The notes: generated by a model not told the origin, from the sequence alone. A DNA stretch of 64,000 nt from Celerinatantimonas diazotrophica (GCF_004339545.1 NZ_SMGD01000011.1:186001-250000); one strand, 5' to 3'. Positions 9,849-20,155 are shown, counted from the first letter of the stretch. Program-made: numbers and translations.

Positions 9849-11447
9849 TTAGTTACCTAAAGAAACACCATAGAAAATGTGTTTGCCAAATGGGTCTACT
9901 TTATAGCCATGCACTTCTTTACGAATAGGTTCATAAACAACTGAGTGCGCAATCGTCACCCAAGGCGCTTGTTGTTTAAAGATAACTTGTGCTTTTTCGT
10001 ACAGTTTGGTGCGTTCAGCTTTGTTTGAAATACGCGCAGCTTTTTGCACGATTGCATCAAATGGTTTGTAACACCAACGCGCATAGTTTGAGTTACCAAC
10101 CGCTTCACAACTAAGCAGCACATTTAGGAAGTTATCTGGGTCACCATTATCACCCGTCCAACCCATCAGAATCGTATCAGCTTCACCTTGACGAGCACGT
10201 TTGAGGTATTCCCCCCATTCATAACTTTTGATTTTGGCGTTAACACCCACTTTTTTCCAGTCGGCCTGAATCATCTCGGCCATACGACGCGCATTCGGAT
10301 TATACGGACGCTGTACTGGCATTGCCCAAATCGTGGTATTAAAGTGACTCTCACCTGCTTCTTTTAACAGTTCTTTCGCTTTGGCTGGATCATATGGATA
10401 GTCTTTAACTTTATTGTTATAAGACCACATAGTCGGTGGGATTGGGTTTTTAGCGACTTCGCCAGCCCCCTGGTAAATTGCGTCAATAATCGCTTTTTTA
10501 TTAATAGCAAGATTCAGAGCCTGGCGAACTTTTAACTTACCGAATGGCTTGTGAGTAACGTTAAATGCCAGATACCCTACATTCAAACCCGCCTGATGCA
10601 TCAGTTTGATATTTGGATCTTTGGCCATCTCTTTCAAATCGGCAGGGTTAGGGAAAGGCATAACCTGACATTCGTTTGCCTTAAGCTTCGCATAACGCAC
10701 CGACGCATCTGGTGTGATAGAGAAAACTAAACGATCAATTTTAGGAGCGCCTCGCCAGTATGATTTATTCGCGATGTAGCGAATAACCGAATCTTTACGA
10801 TAAGCCACTTTAATAAATGGACCAGTACCAGAAGGATCTTGATCTAACAGCTCTGGTCTACCTTCTTTTAAAAACTGATTGGCCTGTTCTGCTGAGAAAA
10901 TTGACGCAAAGTCCATTGCTAAATCAGCAAGGAAAGGAGCATTGGGTTGGCTCAACTCAAATTTGACCGTATATTTATCAACTTTAGTGATTTTTTTGAT
11001 CAATTTGGGCATCCCCATACCATCAAAGTACTCATAGCTTCCGCCAGAGACATCATGATATGGATTCTTTTTATCTAACATCCTTTCAAAACTAAAGACA
11101 ACATCGTCCGCATCAAAATCACGAGTTGGGGTAAACTTCCCTTTAATAGTTTGGAATTTCACACCCTTGCGCAGATGGAATGTATACGTTTTACCATCGG
11201 CAGAGACATCCCAGCTTGTTGCAAGACCCGGCTCAATTTCAGTGGTACCGCGTTTAAATTCGACTAGACGGTCAAAAATAGTTTGAGAACTTGCATCAAA
11301 GGTTGTTCCAGTGGTGAATAACTGCGGGTTGAATCCTTCAGGGCTGGCTTCTGAACAATAAACCAAAGTCTCGGTTTTAGCCTGTACACCAGTTGCCACA
11401 GCACTTGCAAGAAGGGCTATGGACAAGAGTCCTAATCCTTTATTCAT
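9849..11447 (-). CDS. dppA: Periplasmic dipeptide-binding protein DppA
   Basis: The 532-residue protein starts MNKGLGLLSIALLASAVATG and has a signal peptide cleaved near VQA. The mature part opens KTETLVYCSEASPEGFNPQL, close to E. coli DppA as I recall it. TGDNGDPDNF and QRPYNPNARRMAEMIQ are DppA hallmarks. The frame is open to an ATG seven codons upstream, but GGAGCT sits 7 bases before the codon at 11447, inside that extension, so the downstream start is preferred. It delivers dipeptides to DppBCDF. Confidence 0.95.
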   Translation of the reverse strand: MNKGLGLLSIALLASAVATGVQAKTETLVYCSEASPEGFNPQLFTTGTTFDASSQTIFDRLVEFKRGTTEIEPGLATSWDVSADGKTYTFHLRKGVKFQTIKGKFTPTRDFDADDVVFSFERMLDKKNPYHDVSGGSYEYFDGMGMPKLIKKITKVDKYTVKFELSQPNAPFLADLAMDFASIFSAEQANQFLKEGRPELLDQDPSGTGPFIKVAYRKDSVIRYIANKSYWRGAPKIDRLVFSITPDASVRYAKLKANECQVMPFPNPADLKEMAKDPNIKLMHQAGLNVGYLAFNVTHKPFGKLKVRQALNLAINKKAIIDAIYQGAGEVAKNPIPPTMWSYNNKVKDYPYDPAKAKELLKEAGESHFNTTIWAMPVQRPYNPNARRMAEMIQADWKKVGVNAKIKSYEWGEYLKRARQGEADTILMGWTGDNGDPDNFLNVLLSCEAVGNSNYARWCYKPFDAIVQKAARISNKAERTKLYEKAQVIFKQQAPWVTIAHSVVYEPIRKEVHGYKVDPFGKHIFYGVSLGN

Positions 11448-11834
11448 ATTAGCTCCATTGAACATCACTGTCAGTAACGGTTGATTGAAACCGTTGTCCG
11501 TTCAAAATGTTGTGTAGTAGTGAGCGAAATTATCTTTATAATTAATTGACGTTTGATCACGTGTACTGATAATCCGCATATCCCTATTTTTAACAACTAA
11601 AGTATCAATAAAAAGACAATTTAGTAGTAGTGGCTAAATTATTACGTTTAACCAAATCTGTAAAGGGGATGCAGCACATTATCTATATAAAATTTTAAGA
11701 AACAGAATAATTGAACAGTTTTTATTTAAAAAAAACTATTTTATCGAAAAGTCACATTCTTAATGCAACATTAATAAAACAAAGATGTAGCCGTACTATA
11801 ACGACAAGATAGAACAGGCTCAGTTAGCAGGAAA
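11448..11834. other. dppA upstream region, no gene seen
   Basis: This 387-base AT-rich stretch holds the dppA promoter and leader. A small hairpin lies in the leader at about 11476-11493 (ACGGTT and AACCGT arms around 6 bases). TATAAAGAT at about 11535 on the leftward strand could be a -10 element, but no good -35 was found. Dpp genes in enterics are controlled by the sRNA GcvB; no such site can be proven here. No reading frame was convincing. Confidence 0.5.
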
Positions 11835-12314
11835 CTACAAGTAAGAAAATAAGATTAGCTGAACAATCCACGCCATAATTCCAGCTAAAACATCGTCGAT
11901 CATAATGCCAAAGCCGCCTTTAACATGTTGATCCAACCAACGAATTGGCCATGGTTTGGTAATATCGAAAAGACGGAATAAAACAAATCCAACAAGCGCT
12001 GATGGCCAACTGATTGGAACAGCAATCATGGTAATGCCCATACCAATAAATTCATCCCAGACGATCCCGCCATGATCATGAATTCCCATCGCACGACTTG
12101 CAACTTGGCAACTGTACACACCGATGCCAAAACCAATGACTAAAAAGCACAAATATCCCCATAGTGGCAACCACCATGACAATAACACCACCAGTGGTAA
12201 TGCAGCTAAAGAGCCGAAAGTCCCCGGAGCTTTGGGAGCCAACCCACTACCAAAACCGACCGCTAACAGATGCATAGGGTTAGTCATTGATAAACGTTTC
12301 AAATAGTGATCCAT
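11835..12314 (-). CDS. pgpA: Phosphatidylglycerophosphatase A
   Basis: The 159-residue membrane protein has the family motifs KAPGTFGSLAALPL at residues 28-41, WDEFIGM and IDDVLAGIMA. It has about four hydrophobic segments. It dephosphorylates phosphatidylglycerol-phosphate during phospholipid synthesis. It starts 9 bases after thiL ends, the usual thiL-pgpA pairing, and is the last gene of the long nrdR-rib-nusB-thiL-pgpA operon. It is slightly shorter than the E. coli protein. Confidence 0.93.
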   Translation of the reverse strand: MDHYLKRLSMTNPMHLLAVGFGSGLAPKAPGTFGSLAALPLVVLLSWWLPLWGYLCFLVIGFGIGVYSCQVASRAMGIHDHGGIVWDEFIGMGITMIAVPISWPSALVGFVLFRLFDITKPWPIRWLDQHVKGGFGIMIDDVLAGIMAWIVQLILFSYL

Positions 12315-12323
12315 AAATGACCT

Positions 12324-13292
12324 TTAGCTCGAGTAAAAATGATCCCAGCTACGAAACCCAGAAAGATGGTAGTCTTCTTTTCCCTGATAAAGACGAACAG
12401 GTTCATCGCCCGCAACCAGTTGACCTATACAATGATAGTGCACCCCGCTATATGAGAGTGCAACTTCCAGCGCCCCTTTATTTTCTTCCGAGACACTAAA
12501 ACATAGTTCGTAATCTTCACCGCCACACAATGCCAGAGCAATAGCTTCTTCAGGTGAACATAATGATTCGACCAGAGGATGAACAGGAAGTTGTTCCACC
12601 TGAATTTTGGCACTACATCCAGAAGCTTTCGCCAAATGCCCCAAATCTGCCAACAAGCCATCAGAAATATCAATACAACTGCTAGCCACACCGCGCAGAC
12701 CATAGCCACTAAGAACCCGAGGCTGCGGATAATAATGAAGATTTAACAACGTACTTCGCTGCTCACTGGTTAATTTTTGCTGCCCTTGCAAATGTTTTAG
12801 GCCCAGAGCCGAGCCCCCTAAAAAACCAGTCACATAGACCCAATCACCAATCTGACCATGAGAACGAGTCAACGCTTGTCCGTTGGGTACAACTCCTTGG
12901 GCAGTAATTGTTAAACTCAATGGCCCTCGAGTCGTATCGCCTCCAACGAGAGTGACATTATAGTATTCAGCTAGTTCAAAAAAGCCTTCACAAAACTGCT
13001 CCATCCAAGACATACGAGCCGAAGGCAACGTAATTGCCAACGTCGCCCAACGAGGCTCAGCCCCCATGGCAGCGAGATCACTTAAATTAACCGCTAGTGA
13101 TTTATGCCCTAAGGCATTGGCAGGAATATCCGCGAAAAAGTGAATCCCTTCAACCAACGTATCCGTTGTAACAACGAGCTGATGATTGTCAGGAGGTGTA
13201 AGCAAAGCAGCATCATCACCTATTCCCAAAACAACATCGGATCTTTTTGCTGATTTTGCAAAAAAACGCTCTATAAGCTCAAATTCGCCCAT
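12324..13292 (-). CDS. thiL: Thiamine-monophosphate kinase
   Basis: The 322-residue protein phosphorylates thiamine monophosphate to the active cofactor thiamine diphosphate. It starts MGEFELIERFF, and GIGDDAALL, TTDTLVEGIHF and LVGGDTTRG are the ATP- and metal-binding motifs of the PurM-like kinase fold. It follows nusB by only 6 bases, as in many gammaproteobacteria. No thiamine riboswitch was seen near it, which fits its place deep inside an operon. Confidence 0.94.
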   Translation of the reverse strand: MGEFELIERFFAKSAKRSDVVLGIGDDAALLTPPDNHQLVVTTDTLVEGIHFFADIPANALGHKSLAVNLSDLAAMGAEPRWATLAITLPSARMSWMEQFCEGFFELAEYYNVTLVGGDTTRGPLSLTITAQGVVPNGQALTRSHGQIGDWVYVTGFLGGSALGLKHLQGQQKLTSEQRSTLLNLHYYPQPRVLSGYGLRGVASSCIDISDGLLADLGHLAKASGCSAKIQVEQLPVHPLVESLCSPEEAIALALCGGEDYELCFSVSEENKGALEVALSYSGVHYHCIGQLVAGDEPVRLYQGKEDYHLSGFRSWDHFYSS

Positions 13293-13298
13293 TAAAAA

Positions 13299-13715
13299 TT
13301 ACTTTTTCAACTCTTGTAGATGGAAATATTTATCTAAGACACCATTTACAAACTTGTGGCTGTCATCAGCTGCAAAAATTTTTGCCAACTCAATCGCTTC
13401 ATTGATCGCAACTTTAGGAGGTAAATCTTTGCACTGAGTCAATTCATACATACCGATCAATAAAATGGCGTGATCCACTAAATCTAACTCATCTAAACGA
13501 CGAGCCAAGCAGGAAGACATCATTTGATCCAGCTTTTCATGATGGACAGCAATACCTTCAATCAGCTGTTTAAAATAGCTAACGTCGGCTTTACTCATAT
13601 CTTGTTCGGTTAAAAACTGATGCTCAATATTATCGATATGATCGCCAGTCATCTGCCACTGATAGATGGCCTGGGTGGCAAACTGCCGGGCTTTCCGGCG
13701 CGCTGATGGTTTCAA
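13299..13715 (-). CDS. nusB: Transcription antitermination factor NusB
   Basis: The 138-residue all-helical protein has the family pattern [20 protein letters not shown] at residues 4-23 and the C-terminal [10 protein letters not shown]. It binds the boxA RNA of rRNA leaders together with S10 (NusE). It lies 12 bases after ribH; ribH-nusB-thiL order is conserved across proteobacteria. Confidence 0.95.
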   Translation of the reverse strand: MKPSARRKARQFATQAIYQWQMTGDHIDNIEHQFLTEQDMSKADVSYFKQLIEGIAVHHEKLDQMMSSCLARRLDELDLVDHAILLIGMYELTQCKDLPPKVAINEAIELAKIFAADDSHKFVNGVLDKYFHLQELKK

Positions 13716-13727
13716 AACTGAGACTCC

Positions 13728-14195
13728 TTAACCAATCTCTTTCATGACGTTAATCATTTCCAAGGCACTTAATGCAGCCTCTGTACCCTTATTACCGGCT
13801 TTGGTTCCGGCTCGCTCTACCGCCTGCTCGATCGATTCAGTTGTTAAAACACCGAACGCAATTGGCACATTATATTCAAGCATAATATGGCCCAATCCTT
13901 TGTGGCACTCATTAGAGACAAGTTCAAAATGATAAGTGCCGCCCCGGATGACTGTACCTAAGGCAATAATGGCATCGACTTGACCAGATTTGGCAAGTTG
14001 TTGTGCCACCAGCGGGATTTCCACTGCACCAGGGACTTTAACAACAGTGATATTCTCGTCTTTAACCTGACCTTGACGTTTTAATGTATCAATCGAACCA
14101 GCTAACAGACTCTCATTAATAAAGCTATTAAAGCGGGCGATCACAATGGCGATTTTGGCTTCAGGGGCCGGTACCACTCCTTCGATCACGTTCAT
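13728..14195 (-). CDS. ribH: 6,7-dimethyl-8-ribityllumazine synthase
   Basis: The 155-residue subunit condenses 5-amino-6-ribitylaminouracil with 3,4-dihydroxy-2-butanone-4-phosphate. Landmarks are [41 protein letters not shown] and [15 protein letters not shown]. It is named ribE in E. coli. It sits between ribB and nusB in the leftward operon, next to the enzyme that makes one of its substrates. Confidence 0.95.
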   Translation of the reverse strand: MNVIEGVVPAPEAKIAIVIARFNSFINESLLAGSIDTLKRQGQVKDENITVVKVPGAVEIPLVAQQLAKSGQVDAIIALGTVIRGGTYHFELVSNECHKGLGHIMLEYNVPIAFGVLTTESIEQAVERAGTKAGNKGTEAALSALEMINVMKEIG

Positions 14196-14263
14196 AATTT
14201 ACCCTAACTATCCCAAATAATAAAAAAGCGCGTTATTCTAACACACTACAGGAAGGTTGTAAG

Positions 14264-15373
14264 TTAATGGCTGACTAACTCGACGACCTCTAGACCAAAT
14301 CCAGACAACGCATGATAGCGTTTAGGGGAACTCATCAAGCGCATCTTCTGCACACCCTCGCTAATCAAAATTTGCGATCCAATCCCAACATTACGTGAAG
14401 CTCGTTGGTTCTGTCTCATTTTTGGAGTGAGTCCCTGCTCTTCCTGAGTATAATGCGCTAGTCGATTTAGCACCGCCTGTTGCGGGTCCGTTTCATTGAT
14501 CAGTACCAAAACCCCGCCTTCTTTTCCCAGTTGACTGAGCGCTTGATCAATCGGCCAACTCATCTGTCCATCACGCGTACTTCCAAACAAATCGTATAAT
14601 GGATCATGTAAATGAACACGGACCAAAGTAGGTTGTTGCGGGTCAATATTGCCATGCCGCAGTGCATAATGGATCTGCCCGGCGATAGTGTCACGATAAG
14701 CCGTTAATACAAAATCGCCATATTTGGTCGGCAACTGACACTGTTGAACCTTTTCAATGGTTGTTTCTTGAATATTGCGATACTCAATTAAATCAGCAAT
14801 CGTGCCTAATTTGATCTCATGCTGCTGGCAGAACTTTTCCAGATCATCACGGCGTGCCATAGAGCCATCTTCATTTAAGATCTCAACAATGACAGCAGCT
14901 GGTTCAAAACCGGCTAAGCGGGCCAGATCAATCCCCGCTTCAGTATGTCCAGCCCGACTTAACACGCCACCTTCTCTAGCCATGAGTGGAAACACATGAC
15001 CAGGCATCACAATATCATCCGCACTAGCATCTGCTTTGACAGCGGCCTGAACCGTAGTTGCTCGATCAGCTGCCGAAATTCCCGTAGTCACCCCTTCCGC
15101 AGCCTCAATTGAAACAGTAAATGCAGTAGCAAATTTCTCGCTATTGTGGCTCACCATCAATGGCAGATTTAACTGCTGGCAACGCTGCTCAGTGAGTGAT
15201 AAACAGATAAGGCCCCGTCCATAACGTGCCATAAAATTAATAGCAGCGGGCGTGATCTTTTCCGCTGCTATAATAAGATCACCTTCATTTTCGCGATCTT
15301 CATCATCCATTAGAACCACAAATTTTCCTGCGGCAATATCATCAATAATGTCTTTAATCGGACTCAGTGCCAT
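14264..15373 (-). CDS. ribB: 3,4-dihydroxy-2-butanone-4-phosphate synthase fused to a degenerate GTP cyclohydrolase II domain (RibBX type)
   Basis: The 369-residue protein starts [18 protein letters not shown]. Residues 1 to about 200 form a complete RibB domain ([27 protein letters not shown]). The C-terminal half is homologous to GTP cyclohydrolase II, but where RibA has the zinc ligands and their surrounding sequence this protein reads [20 protein letters not shown] with no cysteine. It therefore probably lacks cyclohydrolase activity, like the RibBX variant described in proteobacteria. A true ribA should lie elsewhere. The start at 15373 is chosen because GAGGG lies 10 bases upstream; the frame is open 15 codons further, into ribE. 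Confidence 0.9.
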   Translation of the reverse strand: MALSPIKDIIDDIAAGKFVVLMDDEDRENEGDLIIAAEKITPAAINFMARYGRGLICLSLTEQRCQQLNLPLMVSHNSEKFATAFTVSIEAAEGVTTGISAADRATTVQAAVKADASADDIVMPGHVFPLMAREGGVLSRAGHTEAGIDLARLAGFEPAAVIVEILNEDGSMARRDDLEKFCQQHEIKLGTIADLIEYRNIQETTIEKVQQCQLPTKYGDFVLTAYRDTIAGQIHYALRHGNIDPQQPTLVRVHLHDPLYDLFGSTRDGQMSWPIDQALSQLGKEGGVLVLINETDPQQAVLNRLAHYTQEEQGLTPKMRQNQRASRNVGIGSQILISEGVQKMRLMSSPKRYHALSGFGLEVVELVSH

Positions 15374-15377
15374 AGTG

Positions 15378-16052
15378 TTATAACCCTCGAGATAATGATA
15401 AAAAGCCACATTCAGCAAGCTTTTCTTCGCTTAGCGTATCACTGCGAGTATGCGTTGAATTAGGACTTTGTAGTAAACGCTCTAAATAGCGGGCCACAAC
15501 GTCGACTTCTAAATTGATTTGGCTACCTTTTCGCCACTCACTAATAGTCGTTTGTTCAGCGCTATGTGGAATAATCGTCAGACGAAACTGACTTTGCCGA
15601 AGCTCATTCACGGTTAGACTAATACCATCTAATGTAATCGAGCCTTTTTCAGCGATATATTTACCTAGCTCAGCCGGAAATTCCAGCCAAATATCAATCC
15701 CGAGCCCCTGATGACTCACTGACTTCACCGTGGCCAGACCATCTACATGACCACTGACCATATGGCCACCAAAACGGCCATTGGCGGCCATCGCTTTTTC
15801 CAGGTTAACATTTGAACCCACCTTGAGTTTCCCAAGGCTGGAGCGAGACAACGTTTCATGGGAGACATCAGCACAAAAATGGTCTTGAGAATACTCAACT
15901 ACGGTTAAGCAGACCCCATTGACAGCAATGCTGTCGCCAATATGGACATCGCTCATATCAAGTGTATGAGTGGCGACTTTAAGCTGCACATCGACAGAGC
16001 GTCTGCGTAACGCCTGAATCGTTCCTCGCGCTTCAATGATTCCAGTAAACAT
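15378..16052 (-). CDS. ribE: Riboflavin synthase, alpha subunit type
   Basis: The 224-residue protein shows the internal two-fold repeat of the family: MFTGIIEARGTIQAL opens the first lumazine-binding domain, and GGHMVSGHVDG starts the second. SIAVNGVCLTV and SITLDGISLTV are the paired ligand motifs. It converts two lumazines to riboflavin and a pyrimidine that is recycled. It is named ribC in E. coli. Its start codon overlaps the ribD stop by one base. The C-terminal tail after the second domain is somewhat long. Confidence 0.94.
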   Translation of the reverse strand: MFTGIIEARGTIQALRRRSVDVQLKVATHTLDMSDVHIGDSIAVNGVCLTVVEYSQDHFCADVSHETLSRSSLGKLKVGSNVNLEKAMAANGRFGGHMVSGHVDGLATVKSVSHQGLGIDIWLEFPAELGKYIAEKGSITLDGISLTVNELRQSQFRLTIIPHSAEQTTISEWRKGSQINLEVDVVARYLERLLQSPNSTHTRSDTLSEEKLAECGFLSLSRGL

Positions 16053-17170
16053 TACAATATGGCCTCTTTGGGCTGATATACGAATTTCAGATCATGACCA
16101 ACTTGGCACTGAGACGTCAAAACCCAACGTTTTGCTGCAGACAATTCAGTTAAATCATCAAGTTGCAACATCGCCCGGGCTTGGTCACCTAAAGTCACAG
16201 CGGCTTGGTAAACGATGAGCTCATCCACTAGCCCAGCACTTAATAGCGCCCCACTCATAGTCGCCCCCGCTTCGACCCAAAGATCGTTAATCTCAAGTTG
16301 AGCCAATGCATAAAGCACCTTTTCTAACCAGTTGTCACATTGCTTAACAAGTAGCGTTTCGCCTACAGTGTGGGTAGCAGGACGGTCAATCACCCGAATC
16401 ACTCGACCCGATAGTCGAAACAGTGGCTCATTACCGCTTAATTGTTGGCGACGATCAATGATCACTCGAATCGGCTGACGCAGCGGTACAGCTAATTGTT
16501 CTGCCAAAGAGCCCAATTCATTAACACGAACATTTAACGAAGCATTATCAGCTAAGACTGTTTGAGCAGTTGATAATATTGCATGGCTTACTGCTCTTTC
16601 ACGTTGCACGTCAGAGCGAGCCAACGCACCTGTAATCCACTGGCTTTGACCATTGGCCAGTGCGGTGCGACCATCCAAAGAGATCGCAATTTTGAGTCGA
16701 ACTCGCGGGCGCCCCAAACGCATCCGTAGTAAAAATCCTGGATTAAGCTGTTCTGCCTGCGTGGCTAACAAACCGGTTTGTACCGTAATGCCAGCCTGCT
16801 CAAGCATCGACTTGCCACCACCAGCCACTTTCGGATTTGGATCACGCATAGCCATGACTACTCGAGCAACCTTCGCGTCACTCAGCGCTTGAGCACAAGG
16901 AGGTGTACGACCATAATGACAACAAGGCTCTAAAGTAACATAACAAGTTGACCCTTCAAGCGAGTATCCTTTGGCCCGAGCATCAGCCATAGCATTCACC
17001 TCAGCATGGCCTTGCCCGGCTTTAGAGTGAAATCCTTCGCCAATAATCTGCTGGTTTTTGACAAATACACAACCAACATTGGGATTCGGCGGAGTGGTAT
17101 AGCGCCCTTTTGCAGCCAGTCTCATCGCACGGGCCATATACACATAATCTAACGCGGAAAAATCATCCAT
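16052..17170 (-). CDS. ribD: Bifunctional riboflavin deaminase/reductase
   Basis: The 372-residue enzyme has an N-terminal zinc deaminase domain with HAEVNA and PCCHYGRTPPC, and a C-terminal reductase domain beginning near RVRLKIAISLDGRTA with VEAGATMSGALL. It carries out steps 2 and 3 of the pathway after GTP cyclohydrolase II. Length matches E. coli RibD. It lies 12 bases downstream of nrdR and overlaps ribE. Confidence 0.95.
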   Translation of the reverse strand: MDDFSALDYVYMARAMRLAAKGRYTTPPNPNVGCVFVKNQQIIGEGFHSKAGQGHAEVNAMADARAKGYSLEGSTCYVTLEPCCHYGRTPPCAQALSDAKVARVVMAMRDPNPKVAGGGKSMLEQAGITVQTGLLATQAEQLNPGFLLRMRLGRPRVRLKIAISLDGRTALANGQSQWITGALARSDVQRERAVSHAILSTAQTVLADNASLNVRVNELGSLAEQLAVPLRQPIRVIIDRRQQLSGNEPLFRLSGRVIRVIDRPATHTVGETLLVKQCDNWLEKVLYALAQLEINDLWVEAGATMSGALLSAGLVDELIVYQAAVTLGDQARAMLQLDDLTELSAAKRWVLTSQCQVGHDLKFVYQPKEAIL

Positions 17171-17182
17171 TACAAACTCTGT

Positions 17183-17635
17183 TCAAGGTTTCTCCAAACG
17201 AGCAATCTCTTCGCCGAATTCACGAATGTCGCCAAAGGCCCGATAAACAGAAGCAAATCGAATATATGCAACTTTATCTAATTTTTTCAGCGCTTCCATG
17301 ACGAGCTGACCAATCAATTTTGCTTGTACTTCTCGTTCACCCGTAGCGCGTAACTGGGATTTTATATGGTTGACGCTTTGCTCAATCGCCTCAACACTAA
17401 CGGGTCTTTTTTCTAGCGCACGGGCCATGCCTGCACGCATTTTATCTTCGTTAAACGGCTCTCTGGAGCCATTACTTTTAATCACTTTCGGCATGACTAA
17501 TTCAGCCGTTTCAAAGGTCGTAAAACGTTCGTGACAATTCACGCATTCACGACGACGACGAACTTGGTGACCTTCACTCACTAAACGTGAATCGATCACC
17601 TTCGTATCATTGGTATTACAAAAAGGGCAACGCAC
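17183..17635 (-). CDS. nrdR: Transcriptional repressor NrdR
   Basis: The 150-residue protein starts [17 protein letters not shown], with a four-cysteine zinc ribbon (CPFC and CVNC), followed by an ATP-cone domain ([18 protein letters not shown]). It represses ribonucleotide reductase genes according to dATP/ATP levels. It is the first gene of the leftward nrdR-ribD-ribE-ribB-ribH-nusB-thiL-pgpA cluster, a widely conserved order. Confidence 0.95.
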   Translation of the reverse strand: MRCPFCNTNDTKVIDSRLVSEGHQVRRRRECVNCHERFTTFETAELVMPKVIKSNGSREPFNEDKMRAGMARALEKRPVSVEAIEQSVNHIKSQLRATGEREVQAKLIGQLVMEALKKLDKVAYIRFASVYRAFGDIREFGEEIARLEKP

Positions 17636-17939
17636 GGGAGTTCTCGATTTAGTTTCAATAATGAGTTCATTTTACCTAGAAACGGCGCTATCTGTCGATG
17701 TTTACAGAAATTTTACCCAATTTTAGGCAGGCCAAGCGCCATTCCAGCACAAATTGTGTTCACAAAAAACACATTCAACCTAAGAATAGTTAAATATTAT
17801 TAAACAATGTTTTTAGTGACAATGAGCTTGTTCAGTTATGAGGAATTTGTCAAATTCTGCATCTCAGTACACGCACTCTGTCATTATTCTTGTCCGACAG
17901 AGATAACAGCAAGAAATACTAAATTAAAGAGAAAATGAC
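17636..17939. other. Divergent promoter region of nrdR and doxX, no gene seen
   Basis: This 304-base AT-rich spacer separates nrdR (leftward) from the DoxX gene (rightward). No reading frame, RNA gene, FMN riboswitch or recognisable operator was found. It presumably holds promoters for both sides. Confidence 0.5.
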
Positions 17940-18371
17940 ATGACCTTGTATAAGACTCTGTTGCAAAGCAACGCTGGTATCGCACAACTTTTGTTACGTC
18001 TGCCAGTAGGCATTATTTTTATGGCTCACGGTAGCCAAAAACTATTTGGTTGGTTTGGTGGTTATGGCTTACACGGTACCGCTAAATTCATGGCTTCTGT
18101 CGGATTAGAACCTGGTTTGCTAATGGCGACACTCTCGGGTAGTGCTGAATTCTTTGGTGGATTGCTCTTATTTTTAGGCCTGCTGACTCGTCCAGCTGCT
18201 TTTTTTACCGGATTTACCATGCTGGTTGCCATTTTTTCTGTGCACATCAGCCACGGGTTATTCCTATCGAACGGTGGTTTTGAATATGCATTAGCCTTAT
18301 TAGCCGTTTGTGCATCATTAATAGTAAGCGGTTCAGGTTGTCTGGCGATTGACCGATATTTAACTAAATAA
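17940..18371 (+). CDS. DoxX family membrane protein
   Basis: The 143-residue protein has four membrane helices (about residues 15-33, 55-77, 82-103 and 113-133). The family signature is LLLRLPVGIIFMAHGSQKLF, followed by GWFGGYGLHGTAKFMAS. Proteins of this group are linked to oxidative or thiol stress, but the exact role here is unknown. It stands alone between nrdR and glyA, followed by a terminator serving both it and glyA. Confidence 0.85.
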   Translation: MTLYKTLLQSNAGIAQLLLRLPVGIIFMAHGSQKLFGWFGGYGLHGTAKFMASVGLEPGLLMATLSGSAEFFGGLLLFLGLLTRPAAFFTGFTMLVAIFSVHISHGLFLSNGGFEYALALLAVCASLIVSGSGCLAIDRYLTK

Positions 18372-18474
18372 CTGATTTGATCAGTGAGTGCTCACTAGTG
18401 TTGGTTGTCAATCTGCCCACTACCTCTTTGGGTCGATCACTCAGATATTGAGTTGGTGTTTTCACCTCCAGAGT

Positions 18475-18503
18475 AAAAAACGCAGCCAATGGCTGCGTTT
18501 TTA
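18475..18503. terminator. Bidirectional terminator between doxX and glyA
   Basis: CGCAGCC and GGCTGCG form a 7-bp stem with a 3-base loop, flanked by AAAAAA on the left and TTTTTATT on the right. It can therefore act in both directions, ending the leftward glyA and the rightward doxX transcripts. Confidence 0.9.
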
Positions 18504-18525
18504 TTCAGTCGCTTAATGACTTAAA

Positions 18526-19779
18526 TTAAGCATAAACTGGAAATTTTTTACACAATTCAATCACTTTTGCTTTTACTGAATTGATGTTCTCTGCATTTTC
18601 CAAATCATCTAACACATCACAAATAAGGCCTGTGAGATATTCGGCTTCCTTAACTGTAAAACCACGGCGAGTCATGGCCGGAGTCCCAATACGCAGTCCT
18701 GAAGTGACAAATGGTGAGCGAGGATCATTCGGAACTGAGTTTTTATTGACCGTAATATTCGCTTGACCTAATGCAGCATCGGCATCCTTACCGGTAATGT
18801 CTTTATCGATCAAATCAAGCAAAAACAGATGATTCTCAGTACCATTTGAAACCACTTTATAACCACGTTCTTGGAAAACTTTCACCATTGCTTTGGCATT
18901 ATCTAAAATGCGCTGTTGATAGCTTTTAAACTCTGGTTCCATTGCTTCTTTAAAAGCAACAGCCTTCGCTGCAATCACATGCATCAACGGGCCACCTTGT
19001 CCCCCTGGGAACACCGCTGAATTCAGTTTTTTCTCGATTTCAGGGTTTGCTTTAGCAAGGATCAAACCGCCTCTAGGGCCTGCTAAAGTTTTATGCGTCG
19101 TAGTGGTGGTAACATCCGCAATTTGCACCGGGTTGGGATACAAGCCTGCAGCAACCAATCCAGCCACATGTGCCATATCAACAAACAGATAAGCACCAAC
19201 AGCATCAGCAATCTCACGAAAACGCTGCCAGTCAACAATACCTGAATATGCTGAGAAGCCAGCAATAATCATTTTAGGCTGGTGTTCTTTTGCCAGAGCT
19301 TCCACTTCTTCATAGTCAAGCTCTCCAGTATCCGACTTAATGCCATACTGAACAGAGTTATAAATTTTACCTGAGAAGCTAACTTTTGCGCCGTGGGTCA
19401 GATGTCCACCATGGGCAAGACTCATCCCCAGTACCGTATCACCAGGTTCAAGTAGCGCCTGGAATACCGCCGCGTTTGCCTGCGAGCCTGAATGAGGCTG
19501 AACGTTGGCATAATCAGCATTAAACAGCTCTTTAGCCCGCTCAATCGCAAGAGTTTCCACGATATCAACGTATTCACAGCCGCCATAATAACGTTTTCCA
19601 GGATACCCTTCTGCGTATTTATTGGTTAACTGAGACCCTTGAGCTTGCATCACTCGCGGGCTAGTGTAGTTTTCCGAGGCGATTAATTCTACATGTTCTT
19701 CCTGACGACGAACTTCTGCAGACATGGCTTGCCAAAGCTCCTCATCATAATCAGCAATATTCATATCGCGCTTAAGCAT
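18526..19779 (-). CDS. glyA: Serine hydroxymethyltransferase
   Basis: The 417-residue PLP enzyme has exactly the E. coli GlyA length and starts [20 protein letters not shown] with AGGAG upstream. The PLP lysine lies in [15 protein letters not shown]. It interconverts serine and glycine with transfer of a one-carbon unit to tetrahydrofolate. It is monocistronic, near metE, so two folate/methionine-linked enzymes are neighbours. A 21-base palindrome lies about 140 bases upstream. Confidence 0.97.
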   Translation of the reverse strand: MLKRDMNIADYDEELWQAMSAEVRRQEEHVELIASENYTSPRVMQAQGSQLTNKYAEGYPGKRYYGGCEYVDIVETLAIERAKELFNADYANVQPHSGSQANAAVFQALLEPGDTVLGMSLAHGGHLTHGAKVSFSGKIYNSVQYGIKSDTGELDYEEVEALAKEHQPKMIIAGFSAYSGIVDWQRFREIADAVGAYLFVDMAHVAGLVAAGLYPNPVQIADVTTTTTHKTLAGPRGGLILAKANPEIEKKLNSAVFPGGQGGPLMHVIAAKAVAFKEAMEPEFKSYQQRILDNAKAMVKVFQERGYKVVSNGTENHLFLLDLIDKDITGKDADAALGQANITVNKNSVPNDPRSPFVTSGLRIGTPAMTRRGFTVKEAEYLTGLICDVLDDLENAENINSVKAKVIELCKKFPVYA

Positions 19780-19916
19780 CAGTTTCTCCTGGCTCTTTCA
19801 AAAATCATGGGGATATCTCTTTAATGAAATATTTTATGGCATCGCATCCTTGCCTAGCGACACCGTTATTTCTAGAAGTATGAATGATTCCCGAAATTGG
19901 CGCTAAGCTCAACCCT

Positions 19917-19937
19917 TTTTCAGAAAGTTTCTGAAAA
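19917..19937. promoter_or_regulatory. 21-base perfect palindrome upstream of glyA
   Basis: TTTTCAGAAA and TTTCTGAAAA are exact 10-base inverted arms around a single G. It lies about 140 bases before the glyA start. It may be a dimeric regulator site or part of a hairpin. It does not fit the PurR or MetR consensus, so no regulator is named. Confidence 0.4.
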
Positions 19938-20134
19938 TTTGAGTCTTTAAATAGCCCAGCCACGCTTATTCTTGACCATCCAATTGATAAAAAAATAAAT
20001 CCGCTACTTCAGCAAAACGTGATCGCTCATTTCATGGTTTTATGACGCGATTAAAAACACAGTTCTCTTAGTTAATGTTTGAGTCGTGCTGGCTAATCGC
20101 CCTTTAGCTGATAGCTTTGCCGAATGAAGTAACT

Positions 20135-20155
20135 CCCCTACACCCTATGCAGGGG
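20135..20155 (-). terminator. Hairpin just after metE
   Basis: Read leftward, CCCCTGCA pairs with TGTAGGGG (one G-U) around a 5-base loop, about 10 bases beyond the metE stop. No strong T-run follows, so termination may be only partial. Confidence 0.5.

Noticed and set aside
15374-17182. FMN riboswitch controlling riboflavin genes
   Set aside because: Genes are overlapping or a few bases apart and no conserved aptamer is visible.
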